Below the pieces are notes generated by a model, which had not been told where the DNA came from, made no database searches, and saw nothing but the letters and a program-made list of their open reading frames with translations. A DNA stretch of 64,000 bases from Brienomyrus brachyistius (Eukaryota; Chordata; Actinopteri; Osteoglossiformes; Mormyridae): positions 6,043,142 to 6,107,141 of the forward strand of contig NC_064548.1 in NCBI RefSeq assembly GCF_023856365.1, in the 5' to 3' direction. Shown piece after piece: positions 37,501 to 47,036 of this stretch. The translations under genes were made by a program, and so were the position numbers. How positions within the stretch are numbered: the first letter of the stretch is position 1; every line of letters starts with the position of its first letter.

Positions 37501-38765
37501 TGCCTCATACAGTACAGTAAGTATTTACTTAGAGCGACTGTTTTTTAATAGGCTGAATTTTGTATAGTTTCATTAGACTTTTTGAGTATTAAACTGTGTA
37601 GAACATAGTACAGTCATGTCAGTCTGTATGTGGTTACTTTACGCTCAGATGGTTTGTTTGAATCTTTCCCTGTTCACCTTATATGCTTAGAGAATGATGA
37701 TTTGATGTTCAAAGTGGGTATCAGTAGCTCAGCTAATATGAGTGTGATGCATTTGTTTTCCTTCACAATACAACTATGATAATTATAGGCCATTTGCTTG
37801 GCTTCTGGGGTAATTAACAGTTTTAATTGGTCCTAGTTCAAGGGAATTTGTTAAGCCTTTCCATTATGTGCGTTACCTTCCGTAGTCATTGTCTATTCTC
37901 AGCCAAAGGCTTAGTGACATCACCAAAGTCAATTAGGTCTTTCAGAGAGGGCAAGTCAAGTACATGTCTTTGTTCTGGGAATACATAGAAAGGTTTCTGA
38001 AACGGATTGATAAATGCTTCACAAATGACAATTACGCCCATGAACTGAGCCGGAAAGAACCGGAAATCTGCTTTCTCTTTTTTTCTCCCCTCAAGAAATA
38101 TACGGAATGCTGGGCATTTTGTAAGAAATTCGGAGCAGAGGCTTTTCTTTGGCTCTTTAGCAGTACTTGTTCGAAATATCTCTTATCCTCAAAGAACTGT
38201 TTGAACTTCCAGGCAAGATGTGATTTCCATAATAGAGGTCCAGGAACACAGTGATAAAGAATTCAGGATGTAGAACATGCTGAAGGATTAATGGGAGGCA
38301 GAAAGACCTTCTGAACATTCTCCTTTTTCCCCAAAGTGGACTTACATGGCGAGGCTTTCATTGAGGCTTGTTCTGATGGTTCAGCTAGAGGGACGGGAAG
38401 TTGCCTTTGTGCACCTATGGCATGGTCACTTCACTTTGCGCCACGGGGTTCCTGTCTTTGTTCAGCCATGTTTCTGAAGCAAAGCCAGGCTGAACGTTTT
38501 TAGTTGAGGACATGGTTGCTAAATATGTTAACTCAGTGTGCCCCATGGGGCCATGAGGTAATACTGACTGTCAATCCTCTGTCCACAGTGCTTGGTGTTT
38601 GAAGACGCGCCCAATGGTGTCCTGGCAGGGTTGGCGGCTGGAATGCAGGTGGTGATGGTCCCTGATGCCAACTTGGACCAGAGGCTAACGCGGGACGCCA
38701 CGCTGACGCTAACCACGCTGGAGGAATTTAGGCCGGATCTCTTCGGCCTTCCAGCCTGCAGCTGA
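22497..38765 (+). CDS. pudp: pseudouridine-5'-phosphatase, whole gene (4 coding exons)
   Basis: The product is recognised as pseudouridine-5'-phosphatase (PUDP/HDHD1), a cytosolic HAD-superfamily enzyme that removes phosphate from pseudouridine 5'-monophosphate released by RNA breakdown. The four exons have coding lengths 61, 219, 230 and 177 bases and join in phase to 228 codons plus TGA, the usual vertebrate length. HAD motif I is DMDG (Asp14, Asp16), motif II is the ATSS segment (Thr113-Ser115), motif III is Lys149 in NGKP, and motif IV is FEDAPNG (Glu175, Asp176), so the catalytic set is intact. Residues between motifs I and II form the helical cap. Introns are 385, 755 and 14442 bp, all GT-AG. 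The start has A at -3 and G at +4. No frameshift or stop interrupts it, so the gene looks functional. Confidence 0.95.
22558..22942 (+). other. pudp intron 1
   Basis: This 385-bp intron runs from GTTCGT to ATTGCAG. It ends in a TTATTATTG-type pyrimidine-rich tract. No repeat family is recognised in it. Confidence 0.9.
22943..23161 (+). CDS. pudp: pudp coding exon 2 (cap domain)
   Basis: The exon follows the acceptor TTGATTGCAG and ends before the donor GTGACT. It completes Asp21 and runs to the first base of codon 94. It encodes the DTERLY segment and the SLVMGKKA segment that mark this family, followed by the helical cap down to the LMPG turn. Both ends are phase 1, so skipping this 219-base exon would keep the frame but remove most of the cap. 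Confidence 0.95.
23162..23916 (+). other. pudp intron 2
   Basis: This 755-bp intron runs from GTGACT to CATCCAG. It is single-copy-looking, AT-rich sequence with no recognised mobile element. Confidence 0.9.
23917..24146 (+). CDS. pudp: pudp coding exon 3 (HAD motifs II and III)
   Basis: The exon follows the acceptor CCCATCCAG and ends before the donor GTGAGG. It starts by completing Gly94 and ends after Lys170 on a codon boundary. It holds motif II (AVATSS), the FDMKTS segment, the LGDD segment and motif III Lys149 in NGKPHP. Base composition is clearly more GC-rich than the surrounding intron. The upstream open frame that runs into this exon from 23778 is intron sequence and not coding. 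Confidence 0.95.
24229..24330 (+). mobile_element. family A SINE-like head fragment
   Basis: GGGACAGCATGGTGGGTCAG and the B box GTGTTCGAACCCTGTCT are the tRNA-like head. The body is missing. It begins 83 bases after pudp exon 3. Confidence 0.5.
25730..26060. promoter_or_regulatory. candidate conserved non-coding block in pudp intron 3
   Basis: This stretch has balanced composition, no recognised repeat and several motif-like sites: GACGTGACGTG, and homeodomain-type ATTAAT/TTAATTAATGACG sites at about 26001-26042. This is typical of developmental enhancers, but the claim is an inference from composition only. Confidence 0.25.
26367..26505 (-). mobile_element. family A SINE-like 3' fragment
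   Basis: GTCCATCCATTATCCAATCG, AGGAGCCTGTCCCAGACAGC and CATAGGATGGGATACACATG align with the minus-strand tail, diverged. Confidence 0.55.
26936..27050 (-). mobile_element. family A SINE-like repeat, 3' fragment
   Basis: Only the last 115 bases of the element are present, with TATCCATCCATTTTCCAAAC at its end. A short direct copy of GGATGGGGGG and of GAATTTGCTAGAATAT flanks it, so GAATTTGCTAGAATAT may be its target duplication. Confidence 0.75.
28709..28850. repeat. 15-bp minisatellite
   Basis: A 15-base unit, GCATGAAGGCACCTT, repeats about eight to nine times, with a CCAT variant in the middle copies and a GCGGCACAT variant near the end. It lies in pudp intron 3. The open frame over it is a by-product of the period being a multiple of three. 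Confidence 0.92.
29140..29765 (-). pseudogene. LINE ORF2 C-terminal fragment, L1/Tx1 group
   Basis: Read on the minus strand, the translation shows the end of an L1/Tx1-type ORF2. It has the [12 protein letters not shown] segment, then a Cys-rich segment with CNFC followed by the LGSFLHFF pattern that matches the usual GT-x-x-H-x-FW segment, then a TAAKK segment and the downstream tail. Stops and a frameshift interrupt it below about 29390. Only the end of the element is present (5' truncation at about 29765), which is normal for LINE copies. It sits antisense inside pudp intron 3. Confidence 0.75.
30396..31480. repeat. 36-bp minisatellite, about 30 copies, in pudp intron 3
   Basis: A 36-base unit built on CCTGTCCCCAAAGTGTCTCT then CTACGCGGAGCAGAGG repeats head to tail about 30 times. 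Two main unit types alternate: one with GGAGCAG and one with AGAGCCG. Rarer variants are ACACGG, TAAGCGG, TATGCGG and CCCTACG. Because 36 is a multiple of three and the unit lacks stops in several frames, long open frames arise on both strands; they are not genes. A 2-bp deletion at about 31333 shifts the register of the last units. Units 2-8 and 20-26 carry the same order of variants exactly 648 bp apart. Confidence 0.97.
31867..32202. repeat. inverted repeat with 54-64-bp arms in pudp intron 3
   Basis: The arms at 31867-31920 and 32139-32202 share ATATGGACAGTAAATACA, CATGCTACAGGCCAGAAGTT and the GGGYCCAYCCTCTG block. The right arm has a 9-base addition (GTATACATA). The 218-bp loop is AT-rich. 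It is probably a MITE; no target duplication was seen. Confidence 0.75.
32480..32645 (+). mobile_element. family A SINE-like fragment, old
   Basis: The sequence TTTGCATGGGTTCCTTCCTA, CTCCAAATTGCCAGTGTTGT and AGCGTGTCTCCCTCCTCATG follows the order of the family body at low identity. Confidence 0.4.
32650..38580. other. distal part of pudp intron 3, no recognised feature
   Basis: Six kilobases of mostly AT-rich sequence with poly-T runs (about 33257) and no further exon. A GGGGTATCAAACTCAATCAG at 34861 resembles a hAT-type repeat edge but is too short to call. Confidence 0.5.
38589..38765 (+). CDS. pudp: pudp coding exon 4 (terminal)
   Basis: The exon follows the acceptor CTGTCCACAG in phase 0 and encodes residues 171-228, ending at TGA. 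It starts with motif [12 protein letters not shown], and contains the [11 protein letters not shown] strand and the closing LFGLP segment typical of the family. It is more than 14 kb from exon 3. Phase, order and residue content all fit exon 3, so linkage is secure without transcript data. Confidence 0.95.
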   Translation, partial: CLVFEDAPNGVLAGLAAGMQVVMVPDANLDQRLTRDATLTLTTLEEFRPDLFGLPACS

Positions 38766-38813
38766 GCTGCCATCAGTGCACAGAGATTCAACAATCCATA
38801 CAGTTCATGCTAA

Positions 38814-38819
38814 ATTAAA
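38814..38819 (+). terminator. candidate pudp polyadenylation signal (ATTAAA)
   Basis: ATTAAA, the commonest variant of the AATAAA signal, lies 49 bases after the pudp stop codon. It would give a very short 3' UTR. No canonical AATAAA is closer. Other signals further downstream could also be used, so this is only a candidate. Confidence 0.4.
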
Positions 38820-38829
38820 CCTGCAAAAC

Positions 38830-41570
38830 TAGTCACATTCTTCTCGATGACATTGATTTGTTTTATCCACTATTCAGGAAAGATCGGTATGTTTTATTAC
38901 TTTAAATAACGAGCTCTTTTTTCCTTGTCTTGTTTTGTGACGTTATAATGTGGCGTAATGTGGTGTTATGAGCCATGCCAGAACTCCTCCTTCATCATTC
39001 AAACTTGGAGCGGTATGGTTTGTTCACCGATCTGGGGTTCTTAAGCAGAGATTTAACAGGAAGCTCACACCCCCAGCACGTCCTGGGTTAATGTTCTTGA
39101 ATGGTGCTGGAGAGACGACGCACGCGCCTGTGTTCTGTCCCCAGGTGACAGTTCGCAAAGGGCCTCTACCTGCACCAAAAATTGGATTTCACACCACATT
39201 CTTACTCCTGCTGTGTCCTTTCATCTCAGAATTTGGGTAATCTGAGACTTCCTACTGTATTTGATTTCATCACTCATACTTTGAGTTGTTGCTGGAAGGT
39301 TTTGCGGTTTTGAAGTACATGTAGAAGTAAGAATGTCTGCATGTTCAGCAGGATAGACAGGACAAATTGAGGTAAGACTGTGGCTGTCATTCTCTTCTCC
39401 ATTGTTTTCAAATTGGAGGCAATAGGAAATTCAGGTAAGCAGGTTGGTATGTGGTCTAATAGATTTCTTGGGACAAAAGAAACAACATAAAACAGATGAG
39501 AGCCACAGGTGACTATAGTCAGGTGCACCAGTAGAGATCAGAAATGAAAATATAATCTCTGAATCAGGATTATACTTGAAGAGAATAATAAATGGCATTG
39601 TTGCCTAGCTCAGCTGAAGCGACCACCCACGTTGTAATGCTCACTACCTCAAACTCAGACGACCGTGTTTTGTGCCGTGACTCCATAATTCCGACAGCGA
39701 GTCACGGACCAGCAGTGATGTCGACAATCCAATTCTGACTTCACTGCTTTTTCAGTGAATGTGGAATGCGAGTCCCTTAGCATTCTTCCCTTGTCGTTTC
39801 TTTTAGTGGTGTGTAAATGTTTTTTTTTTTCCCATCTTCGAGGCGAGGAGAGGAGGAATGCAGGAAGCAGGCGATACAAAGGGCAGGACAGGAACATTAT
39901 ATAATGCTTTAAAGACCACCTGGACTCACGAGTAAGTGTGACTGTCGCGCTGAGCGGCTGTTCCAGATAATCCTGAATGGGGATTAGCGTCTCAGAATCC
40001 CCAGAAGCTCCCGTCACTGGAGACAGTGTTCAGCTTTGGCCTTGCTGCATAGTATCATCCCATCAATCTGACCATCATGTTTTGGTAAATTCTCTATTGC
40101 GGTAAAAACGTGTTATTTTTCCAGTATGATTTTGGATGATCTTTATAAATGGTAAAAAGCAAACATGGTGTGCTTATAAGACTAATAAAATCCAAGTTAC
40201 TTTATATTAAACTTCTGTTGATTTTCCTTGTCAGTGTTTTTTTATGAAAAATTATCCAAATAATTATTAATTATTTATTATAAATATATAATTAATCTGC
40301 CATGTTCCTGCTTTCCGAAGTATACCTTAAGCTTGTACCCTATGGCTGCTTTGGAAAGACTCCGGGATCCCCTATGACCTGCTCCATCATAAACTGGATG
40401 GATGGATGGATGGATGGAAGTAAGGAAGCGATAGCACTTCTCTCGAGTATTTTTTATTTTTTTTTATAAAACAATATAACCCTCCACACAACCTGCATTG
40501 CACATATGTGGAACTGAGATTGAAATTTTGGGCAGCAATTAAAAAGAAAATGAACCTGGAAGAAAAATAGTGTGTCATGATGACAAGCAATAAATGACTC
40601 TAACCAGCGGCCAACTATTTTTTAAAATGCCGTTATTGATCCTCAGTGTAATCAGCGTTACCGTATGCCACTGTCTGGGACTCCCACATCAGCCTGATTG
40701 CTTCAACGAGTTTTCACCCTCAAATTGCCGACTGGTGCAGTTTCACTGAAGCCACTCATTTTAGGATCATTCTTCCTGTGTCACCATAGTCAGATGACAT
40801 GCTTCACCTGAGAGCTGTGGTTTGAGGCTCGGGGAAAGTGCCGGATGAGTCGCTAGGCGAATGTTACTGTCAGAGGACATCTGCGGTTGATTTTTAAAAG
40901 CTTGCTGCTGTATCACTCATAAGCAGACGGTGGAGATGACGCTGAAGACCTCTGCAGCCGTAAATGATACACAGAGAGGCCTTGTAAAATCAGCCATCTT
41001 GTGTTCCGTCAAATCTACCTTTATACCTGAGTTTTATTTTTCTTTTATTTTTATGACACATTATTCCTCCCCAGCCACATTTATAGAATAGTTATAATCC
41101 AAGTGATACTGTTTTCTCATTTTTATGAACTGAGTCAATCTTACATTTTCTAGAGAGGTTATTTCAAGCCTCTTTGTAGTGGGTACTAAAACTGAACAGT
41201 TTCTCCATTCATGTTTTATTCAGGAATTTAAATTAAAAATGAAATACATTTAGTTCATTCTTTTTCCTTAGAAATTCAGATTTAAATGACAAAACGTCGA
41301 TATCATAGTGTTCAAGATAAAGTGAAAATGATTTAAAAAATGTCCGCTTAATCATCTGAAAGAGATAAATGACAAAAAAATAAGTCAATATTTCATGCCG
41401 AAACAGTTAATATTTGCTCATATTGTGACTGAAGGTCATGGCTGTAACGTATGTTATTAAAGAGATTGTTTCTATAGTAACTGTAACAGAAAACCCCAGT
41501 AAATCTTCTTTTAAACAGCTTTGAAGGAAACTGCATACAGGTTTATTAAAACTCATTTTTCACTTGCTTT
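38830..41570. other. downstream flank of pudp
   Basis: Apart from the SINE end at 40325 no gene or repeat is recognised. The 120-codon minus-strand frame at 39655-40017 has no homology that I recognise and no splice context. Confidence 0.5.
40325..40420 (+). mobile_element. family A SINE-like 3' fragment with (GGAT)n tail
   Basis: GACTCCGGGATCCCCTATGA then AAACTGGATGGATGGATGGA is the conserved end of the family. Confidence 0.55.
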
Positions 41571-41574
41571 TTTT

Positions 41575-41880
41575 AAGGGCCGAGTCTTTTTAATGAAATA
41601 CCGAGAGAGTGATGCAGTGCAATGCTGCTGGTCAGTGAGTGGAACGTTTTAAGGGAGGCATACTGAGTAGCGTGGAGCGAAGCCATTAACGAAGACGGAG
41701 CTCTCAGGCTCACCCTTAGCAGCGGGCTGGGGACCGTCTCATCCTTCAGTGTCACACTGCCCTAATCCATCCCGCTCATCGGCCCATTTTTTGTCCCATT
41801 CTTCATGTATCTCCAGCAGATCAAATGCTGGAAGCAGACGGGTCACACTGAGGTTAAAATGACTCATGGCTTTAAAGTTC
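41575..41880. promoter_or_regulatory. candidate conserved non-coding block downstream of pudp
   Basis: Non-repetitive, moderately GC-rich sequence stands out from AT-rich flanks and contains ATTAACG, TGACTCATGG and CAGATCAAATGCTGG sites. The minus-strand open frame here has no recognised protein features. Function is speculative. Confidence 0.2.
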
Positions 41881-41918
41881 CATTATCATTTGCTAAGAAT
41901 GAAGAATGTTTATTTTCT

Positions 41919-42012
41919 CATCCTATCTCCATGCAAGCTGTGGCGTGGATATCTTAGCTCAATACACTGGTGTCATCAGTTACCTGTCTTTAATGGAAAT
42001 ACCTGTTAAAAA
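41919..42012. repeat. direct duplication, copy 1
   Basis: CATCCTATCTCCATGCAAGC through TTTAATGGAAATACCTGTTA is repeated in the same direction at 43234-43346 with only a few changes. The first copy lacks the 14-17 bases TGGTGATGCTGATACAT found in the second. Neither copy has clear transposon ends. Confidence 0.9.
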
Positions 42013-42867
42013 TATTACATTTATTCATATCTTATAAAAGATATGCAATTAGTCTGGTCAAATGCAAATTTTACGGAGTGTCCAGTGGAGCAGGGCAGAC
42101 TTTTTGATGGGGTGGAAATACAGTAAGTGGAAGGATGGAAAAACAAAGGATACCCCTGCCTCATAAATATCCACTGAATCAGTTAATTTATGCAGTTACA
42201 AGAGTCAGAAATGCCAAACACTGCTCAGAACCCTTAATGTACAATTGAGCCACTACTGTGTTTTTGGACACTTGTCTCCCAGGGAACTATCCTCCCATGA
42301 GGCACATTACTGAAGTGCGGTAGCAGGTATTGACTGAAATTTGGCAGGAGTTGCTTACTTCACTGTGCAGTAAGTGTGTTCAGTAATGTTAACCTGGTCA
42401 AGCGTTCTTTAATTCTAGTACTGAAACAAAGAGTCTGGGTTATAAATCTGCTGTCATCTCATTGGATTTGATCATCCTTTTCACAATATTAATTCACCTG
42501 TAACAGCTGTTATGAGGTTAACACAATTCTCCGAAGACAAAATGTCACTCATTTTGGCATTGATTTTCAGTTCATAATGAATGATTTGAATTATTGAAAT
42601 GATTTCTGTTAAAAAGGCACACAGTGTTTAATGACTAAACTTTAGTGACTCTGGAAAGAAATCAGACATCTACAATAACATTGTCTTCCTGGAAGTATAA
42701 TAATGATGGATTAAGTAAGTATCAAACTATCGTTATTGTTTTACCCTGTAATTGCAGGGATTAACTGCTTTTTTTTGGAATACTCAAAAGACAGTGAATA
42801 CACAAAAATATAAGTGGGTTAATATTATTAGTCAAGAAAGAAGAGTGATTAACCTTAAAATTTCAGG

Positions 42868-43145
42868 TGGGTGGGGCAGTGGTTAGCACTGTTGCCTTAC
42901 CTCTCTGGGATCAGGGTTTGAGTGTCCGCCATGGCTCCATGTGTGGGGAGTTTGCATGTTCTCCCCGTGTCATTGTGGGTTTTTCACTGGGTACTCCGGT
43001 TTCCCCCAACAGTCCCTCTATTATTACCTCTATGTGTGAGTGAATGGTTGGGGTTTTTCCCTGCCTTGCACCTATAGCCTCTGGGATACGCTCCAGACCC
43101 ACTGTGACCCTGAATAGGACAAGCAGTTACAGAAAATGACTGGAA
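42868..43145 (+). mobile_element. family A SINE-like repeat, diverged and deleted
   Basis: The A-box region GGGGCAGTGGTTAGCACTG, the weak B box GGGTTTGAGTGTC and the tail GGACAAGCAGTTACAGAAAA are recognisable. About 60 bases of the middle are missing after CAACAGTCC. Confidence 0.75.
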
Positions 43146-43233
43146 AACATCAGGCCCTATCATTTTCCAGCTCCTGAAGAAGTTACTTGTCATTCCTGAC
43201 ATTGGCAGCTTTGTGCTGGGTTGATATAAATTC

Positions 43234-43346
43234 CCATCCTATCTCAATGCAAGCTGTGGCGTGGATATCTTAGCTCAATACTTGGTGATGCTGATACATT
43301 GGTGTCATGAGTTGCCTGTCTTTAATGGAAATACCTGTTAAAAAAT
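43234..43346. repeat. direct duplication, copy 2
   Basis: It is the partner of 41919-42012, 1.3 kb downstream. The final ATACCTGTTA is itself doubled here. The SINE at 42868 lies between the two copies. Confidence 0.9.
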
Positions 43347-43677
43347 ACCTGTTAGAAAAAAGTTGGGTCGTCTAGCAACCTTCCCTACATGCTGTACAAA
43401 ATTCCTATATTGAGAGATTTAATATAATTTCCCAGTGGAATCAGGATGACTGTAGAAACTTCGTTTATCAACTTTATTTAAAGTCATTAAGAAAACTTTT
43501 ACATCTAACATCACACTCTGATTAGCCTTATAATCCACTGCACTCTTATACAATAAAATGCATTGCAGAAGTTATTACCTCTGTGTCCGTGTGTTTTTTT
43601 TTAATCTACTGAGCATTTTATGTTCATATGCCTACAGTCATAACTGAAATGAATAAATGCTAAAATCTCAAAATACT

Positions 43678-44013
43678 TGTCAGAGTTTGTGGTTAGGGAT
43701 GAGCAGACAGGCAGGCAGGAAGCAGGCAAGGATGAGGCAGGCAGGCGAAAGTCAGGGAAAACAGGGATTTATTACAGGGAAGACGGCTACGGGCAGGGCA
43801 GGGCAGGACAGAACAACAGCACTAACAATACCTAACATCAATGACGGACAAACGGCAGGGCAAGATGTGGACTGATATAGACAAAAGACAGGGCGAAATA
43901 ACAAGACACAGCTGGGCATGATTGGGGAAGCACACGTGGATAATCAGGGGGCGTGGCACACACGAGGATAATCGGGGGCGTGGCACACACGAGGATCGTA
44001 TGATCGTGTGACA
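43678..44013 (-). mobile_element. solo LTR, family 1, copy B, with 5-bp TSD
   Basis: A 336-bp unit begins TGTCAGAG and ends GTGTGACA on the + strand. The sense of its polyadenylation signal (AATAAA on the minus strand) places it on the minus strand. ATACT flanks it exactly on both sides (43673-43677 and 44014-44018). GGGGGCGTGGCACACAC, seen twice near its 5' end, matches the corresponding block of the copy at 7805. The duplicated block (43945-43995) is a short tandem expansion inside the LTR. No internal region adjoins it. Confidence 0.82.
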
Positions 44014-44019
44014 ATACTA

Positions 44020-45980
44020 AAACTGAGCAACAAAAAAAAAGTTTCTTTGGATCTTTTCTGAGGTGTGCAAAATTTTTATAAAATGATTTTTTTGTTACAT
44101 CACTGGAATTGAGAGAAGTCAAATCAGAATTATGGCCGGAGTGAGTTTATGTAGCTGATGTGATTTTCAACATTCACTTTGAACATGTCCGTGACCAGGA
44201 GAAGCAGAAAGGCAAAAAAATCAACATTTCAGAAGAACAGTTAGGTAAGGGGACTGATAAGCACGTTTTGCAAATAGGAGACACCTGACTGTCACCATAA
44301 GTGAGCTTTCCTGGATTCCTGACAGTTATTATAGGCCGTGATTGATGCGCTTTATTTTCGCCTGTGAAACTTGGGGAGGACATGATCTTCTTAAATGCTT
44401 TTCTACAGCTTGACACATTACTGATACAATTATCAGAATGAGGGAATCACCACGGAGGACTTCGTTCGCAGATGGTTATCAGCCAAGACGACATCTGTTT
44501 ATGCTGGATGTAAAAACATCTTTAGGCTTGGAGAGAGGGAAAACCTTCTTATGTATCGTGTCTCGATATGTCTTGTCAGGCTACATTTCTCTCGAAATCA
44601 TTAGTGTTTATATATGTAGTATGTATACTAATCATTTGGAGACAAGTATTGATACAGTCAAGATCAGTGCTGTATCACAATCATAGTGATATAAAATCAG
44701 CCTTTACCAACTTAATTATGGTGGAATTACCAATGGTATCAATGCAGTTAGGCTAATAGGTGACCCCTAATTGCCTTTAATGTTTGCATGCGTATATATA
44801 TTTCCTTTGAAGGCAGGCATCCCTCTGGCCTACACTCTTACCTTTGCGTGCTGTGCTGCTTGGGGTAGTATCCAGGCCCCCCATGACCCTGTCTAAGATA
44901 AATTTGGAAATTGTTTTATATCGAGAACATTTAAAATTATATTAAATAATAAGCGGCAGAGCGGGCTTGCCATCCAGGATGTGTCATGTCCTGTGCTTCC
45001 TGGTATAGGTGTCATATGAGGAAACTCTTCAGTGAAACTCTTTCTCTCTGCCAAATTTTCATTTACTGAAGCAATTCAGTTGATTATGGGTGTTGAGACC
45101 TGTAACCTTCAGGTCAAAAAGGCCACTTAACTAGTTATGACACAGGCGAAGTCCTGGATAAAGGCTGCATTTCCTCAAACCTATTGTGTTCAGATCGCGT
45201 CCACTGTCCTTCAGCAACTGCACAATAAACTGGCTCCAGTCTTTGTGTCTTGGGCCAAGTGCTTTATCAGTACCATCACAGCAATTCCGATAACCCCCCA
45301 GATGGAAGATCTGGGTGTAAATAACAGCAGTGACATTTGCAGTAATTCTAGAATGTTTAGCCAGTTTTGCTTCACCTGATCTCCATAGGATTCATTTATG
45401 AGTACCCTGTATGATTTCACCAGTCTGTGCTAAAGATGAATTTCACTGATCTGCAACGTAGGGATTCAAATTCCCCCCCCGGAGAGGGAAGATAGGGAGA
45501 AACAGTGGTTGTTACTGGAGCCCAGATAATTATGGACTGTTGAAAAATGCACATCACACATTTAATCGAAAATGTAGGTTTTAGCGGTAAAAGGCGCCCA
45601 TCGTCAAAGAGATGCTGAGTGTGATGGATGGAGAGGCTGAGGAGGGGCTGCCCGTGGAGGCAGTCTGCCATGGTGAGACACCCCTGTTATGGTGCTGTCT
45701 GTCACACTAGAAAGGCATGAAGAAACAGACTGGTGTGTTAGAGTATACGGGGGAGCTGAGGTGTCCCCCCCCATTGCTTCATCATCGTAGAGACTAGCTC
45801 ATTCTTTAGGAGCAGATGAAGAGACAATCCATGGCCTGATGGCCGTTTTGATTTTATTCAAGCAAAACCTCAGCCTCCACAACACAACACAATCATGTTT
45901 ACAAAGTAATTATTTTACTATAAAATTGTCAATGAGATGCTGGATTATTTGGGAATTTTTAAACATTATAGGTTGTGTTA
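44020..45980. other. no gene seen; short SINE scraps
   Basis: A family A scrap lies at about 44840-44905 (TGGGGTAGTATCCAGGCCCC). Nothing else is recognised. Confidence 0.45.
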
Positions 45981-45984
45981 CATT

Positions 45985-46163
45985 GCAGGGCACACTCACG
46001 GGGTAACTCCAATTCAGCTTAGCATGTTATTGGACCATGGGGGGCACCCCCACGTCAACAGAGAGAGAACATGCTGACTCCCCCTACAAAACCAAGGCAG
46101 AGACTCGAACCCTGGTCCCAAAAGTGTGAGGCGATGATGCGAACCATTGCATCAATATGCTAG
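45985..46163 (-). mobile_element. family A SINE-like repeat, head half
   Basis: The minus strand gives GGGACCAGGGTTCGAGTCTC (B box), then the body to AGTGTGCCCTGCAATG. The tail half is absent. Confidence 0.7.
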
Positions 46164-46759
46164 ACGTATGTTACAACCATGCATTAAACAATCACAGCGT
46201 GACACCCCTGTCCTTTATTTCCATGATCAGTCCCCTGTAGATAATAAGAACTGCATTTTGGACCTTGTGTTCAGTGCATGGTTAGTGTACTCCTTCCCCA
46301 TGTACCAGAGATGCTGGATGTCATTTGGGAGCCTTCCCGACTGCTGTGATCTCTCACTAGGGTCACGTATTGGTGATTGTGTTATCAGAATTGTCTTCAA
46401 AGAGCTTGACACAGCTTAAGCTGCGATGGCTATATTATGGTTGTAACCTTACCTTGTTTTGTGGTTTTCCCCCCACACAGGAGGTCAGAATGGCCGCTCT
46501 GTTTGGTAGGAAGTGGGCCACTACTGTGCTGCTTAATTATAAAAAGGTAGGAAAACTGCTATGCTTTCAGTGTTGTATGGTTGAGAGTAAAAGGATGTAT
46601 TAGTGTTAATATTAAAGAACTTAGCATTTAATATTTGTAATAAATTAAGAATAAATACATGGTTATCCATGGGCGGAACTCTCCTTATAAGTAGGATGGC
46701 AGAGGGTTCTGGGGGGGTGAGATGTTAATAGCTGTGGGAGTTGAAGCCTGCATACAGTA

Positions 46760-46982
46760 TGTGCAGGGTGGGGCTGTGGTTCGGATGGCACAATTGTGTA
46801 TTTATATTTTTGTAGAATACCTTTTGATTTAAGATTTAATTTGTTTACGGCATTTTTTTTTTTTTTTCCAATTATTTACGGTTCTGGATTTTTTTGCATG
46901 GCACCGGAAAATAAACACTGTGGCTGTCATCCCCGACTGCACCTCCCTCTCTCCCGTCCTTCTGTGAGGCCGACCGGCAACA
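46760..46982 (+). repeat. 5' LTR of the Gmr1-like element
   Basis: It aligns with 49991-50215 over nearly its whole length, at roughly 85% identity by eye, and ends in GGCAACA. It contains AATAAA near 46910 and an expanded T run at 46852-46868. The first bases differ between the two LTRs, so the true start may be up to 18 bases earlier. Confidence 0.85.
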
Positions 46983-46984
46983 TG

Positions 46985-47003
46985 TGGTGCCAGAAGTGGG
47001 ATC
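46985..47003 (+). other. primer binding site, tRNA-Leu type
   Basis: TGGTGCCAGAAGTGGGAT begins two bases after the 5' LTR. It is complementary, with about one mismatch, to the 3' end of a vertebrate leucine tRNA including CCA. This is the minus-strand priming site of the element. Confidence 0.75.
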
Positions 47004-47036
47004 GTTGGTCGGATATCAACATCGGCAGCCATGGGT

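Larger units (their letters stand above)
24147..38588 (+). other. pudp intron 3 (14.4 kb)
   Basis: The intron starts GTGAGG and ends CTGTCCACAG. It contains SINE fragments (24229-24330, 26367-26505, 26936-27050, 32480-32645), a 15-bp minisatellite (28709-28850), a LINE ORF2 end on the minus strand (29140-29765), a 36-bp minisatellite (30396-31480) and an inverted repeat (31867-32202). The block 32650-38588 shows AT-rich sequence with no repeat or further exon that I can recognise. Confidence 0.85.

Noticed and set aside
39655..40017. 120-codon minus-strand open frame
   Set aside because: No recognisable features; likely chance in moderately GC-rich DNA.
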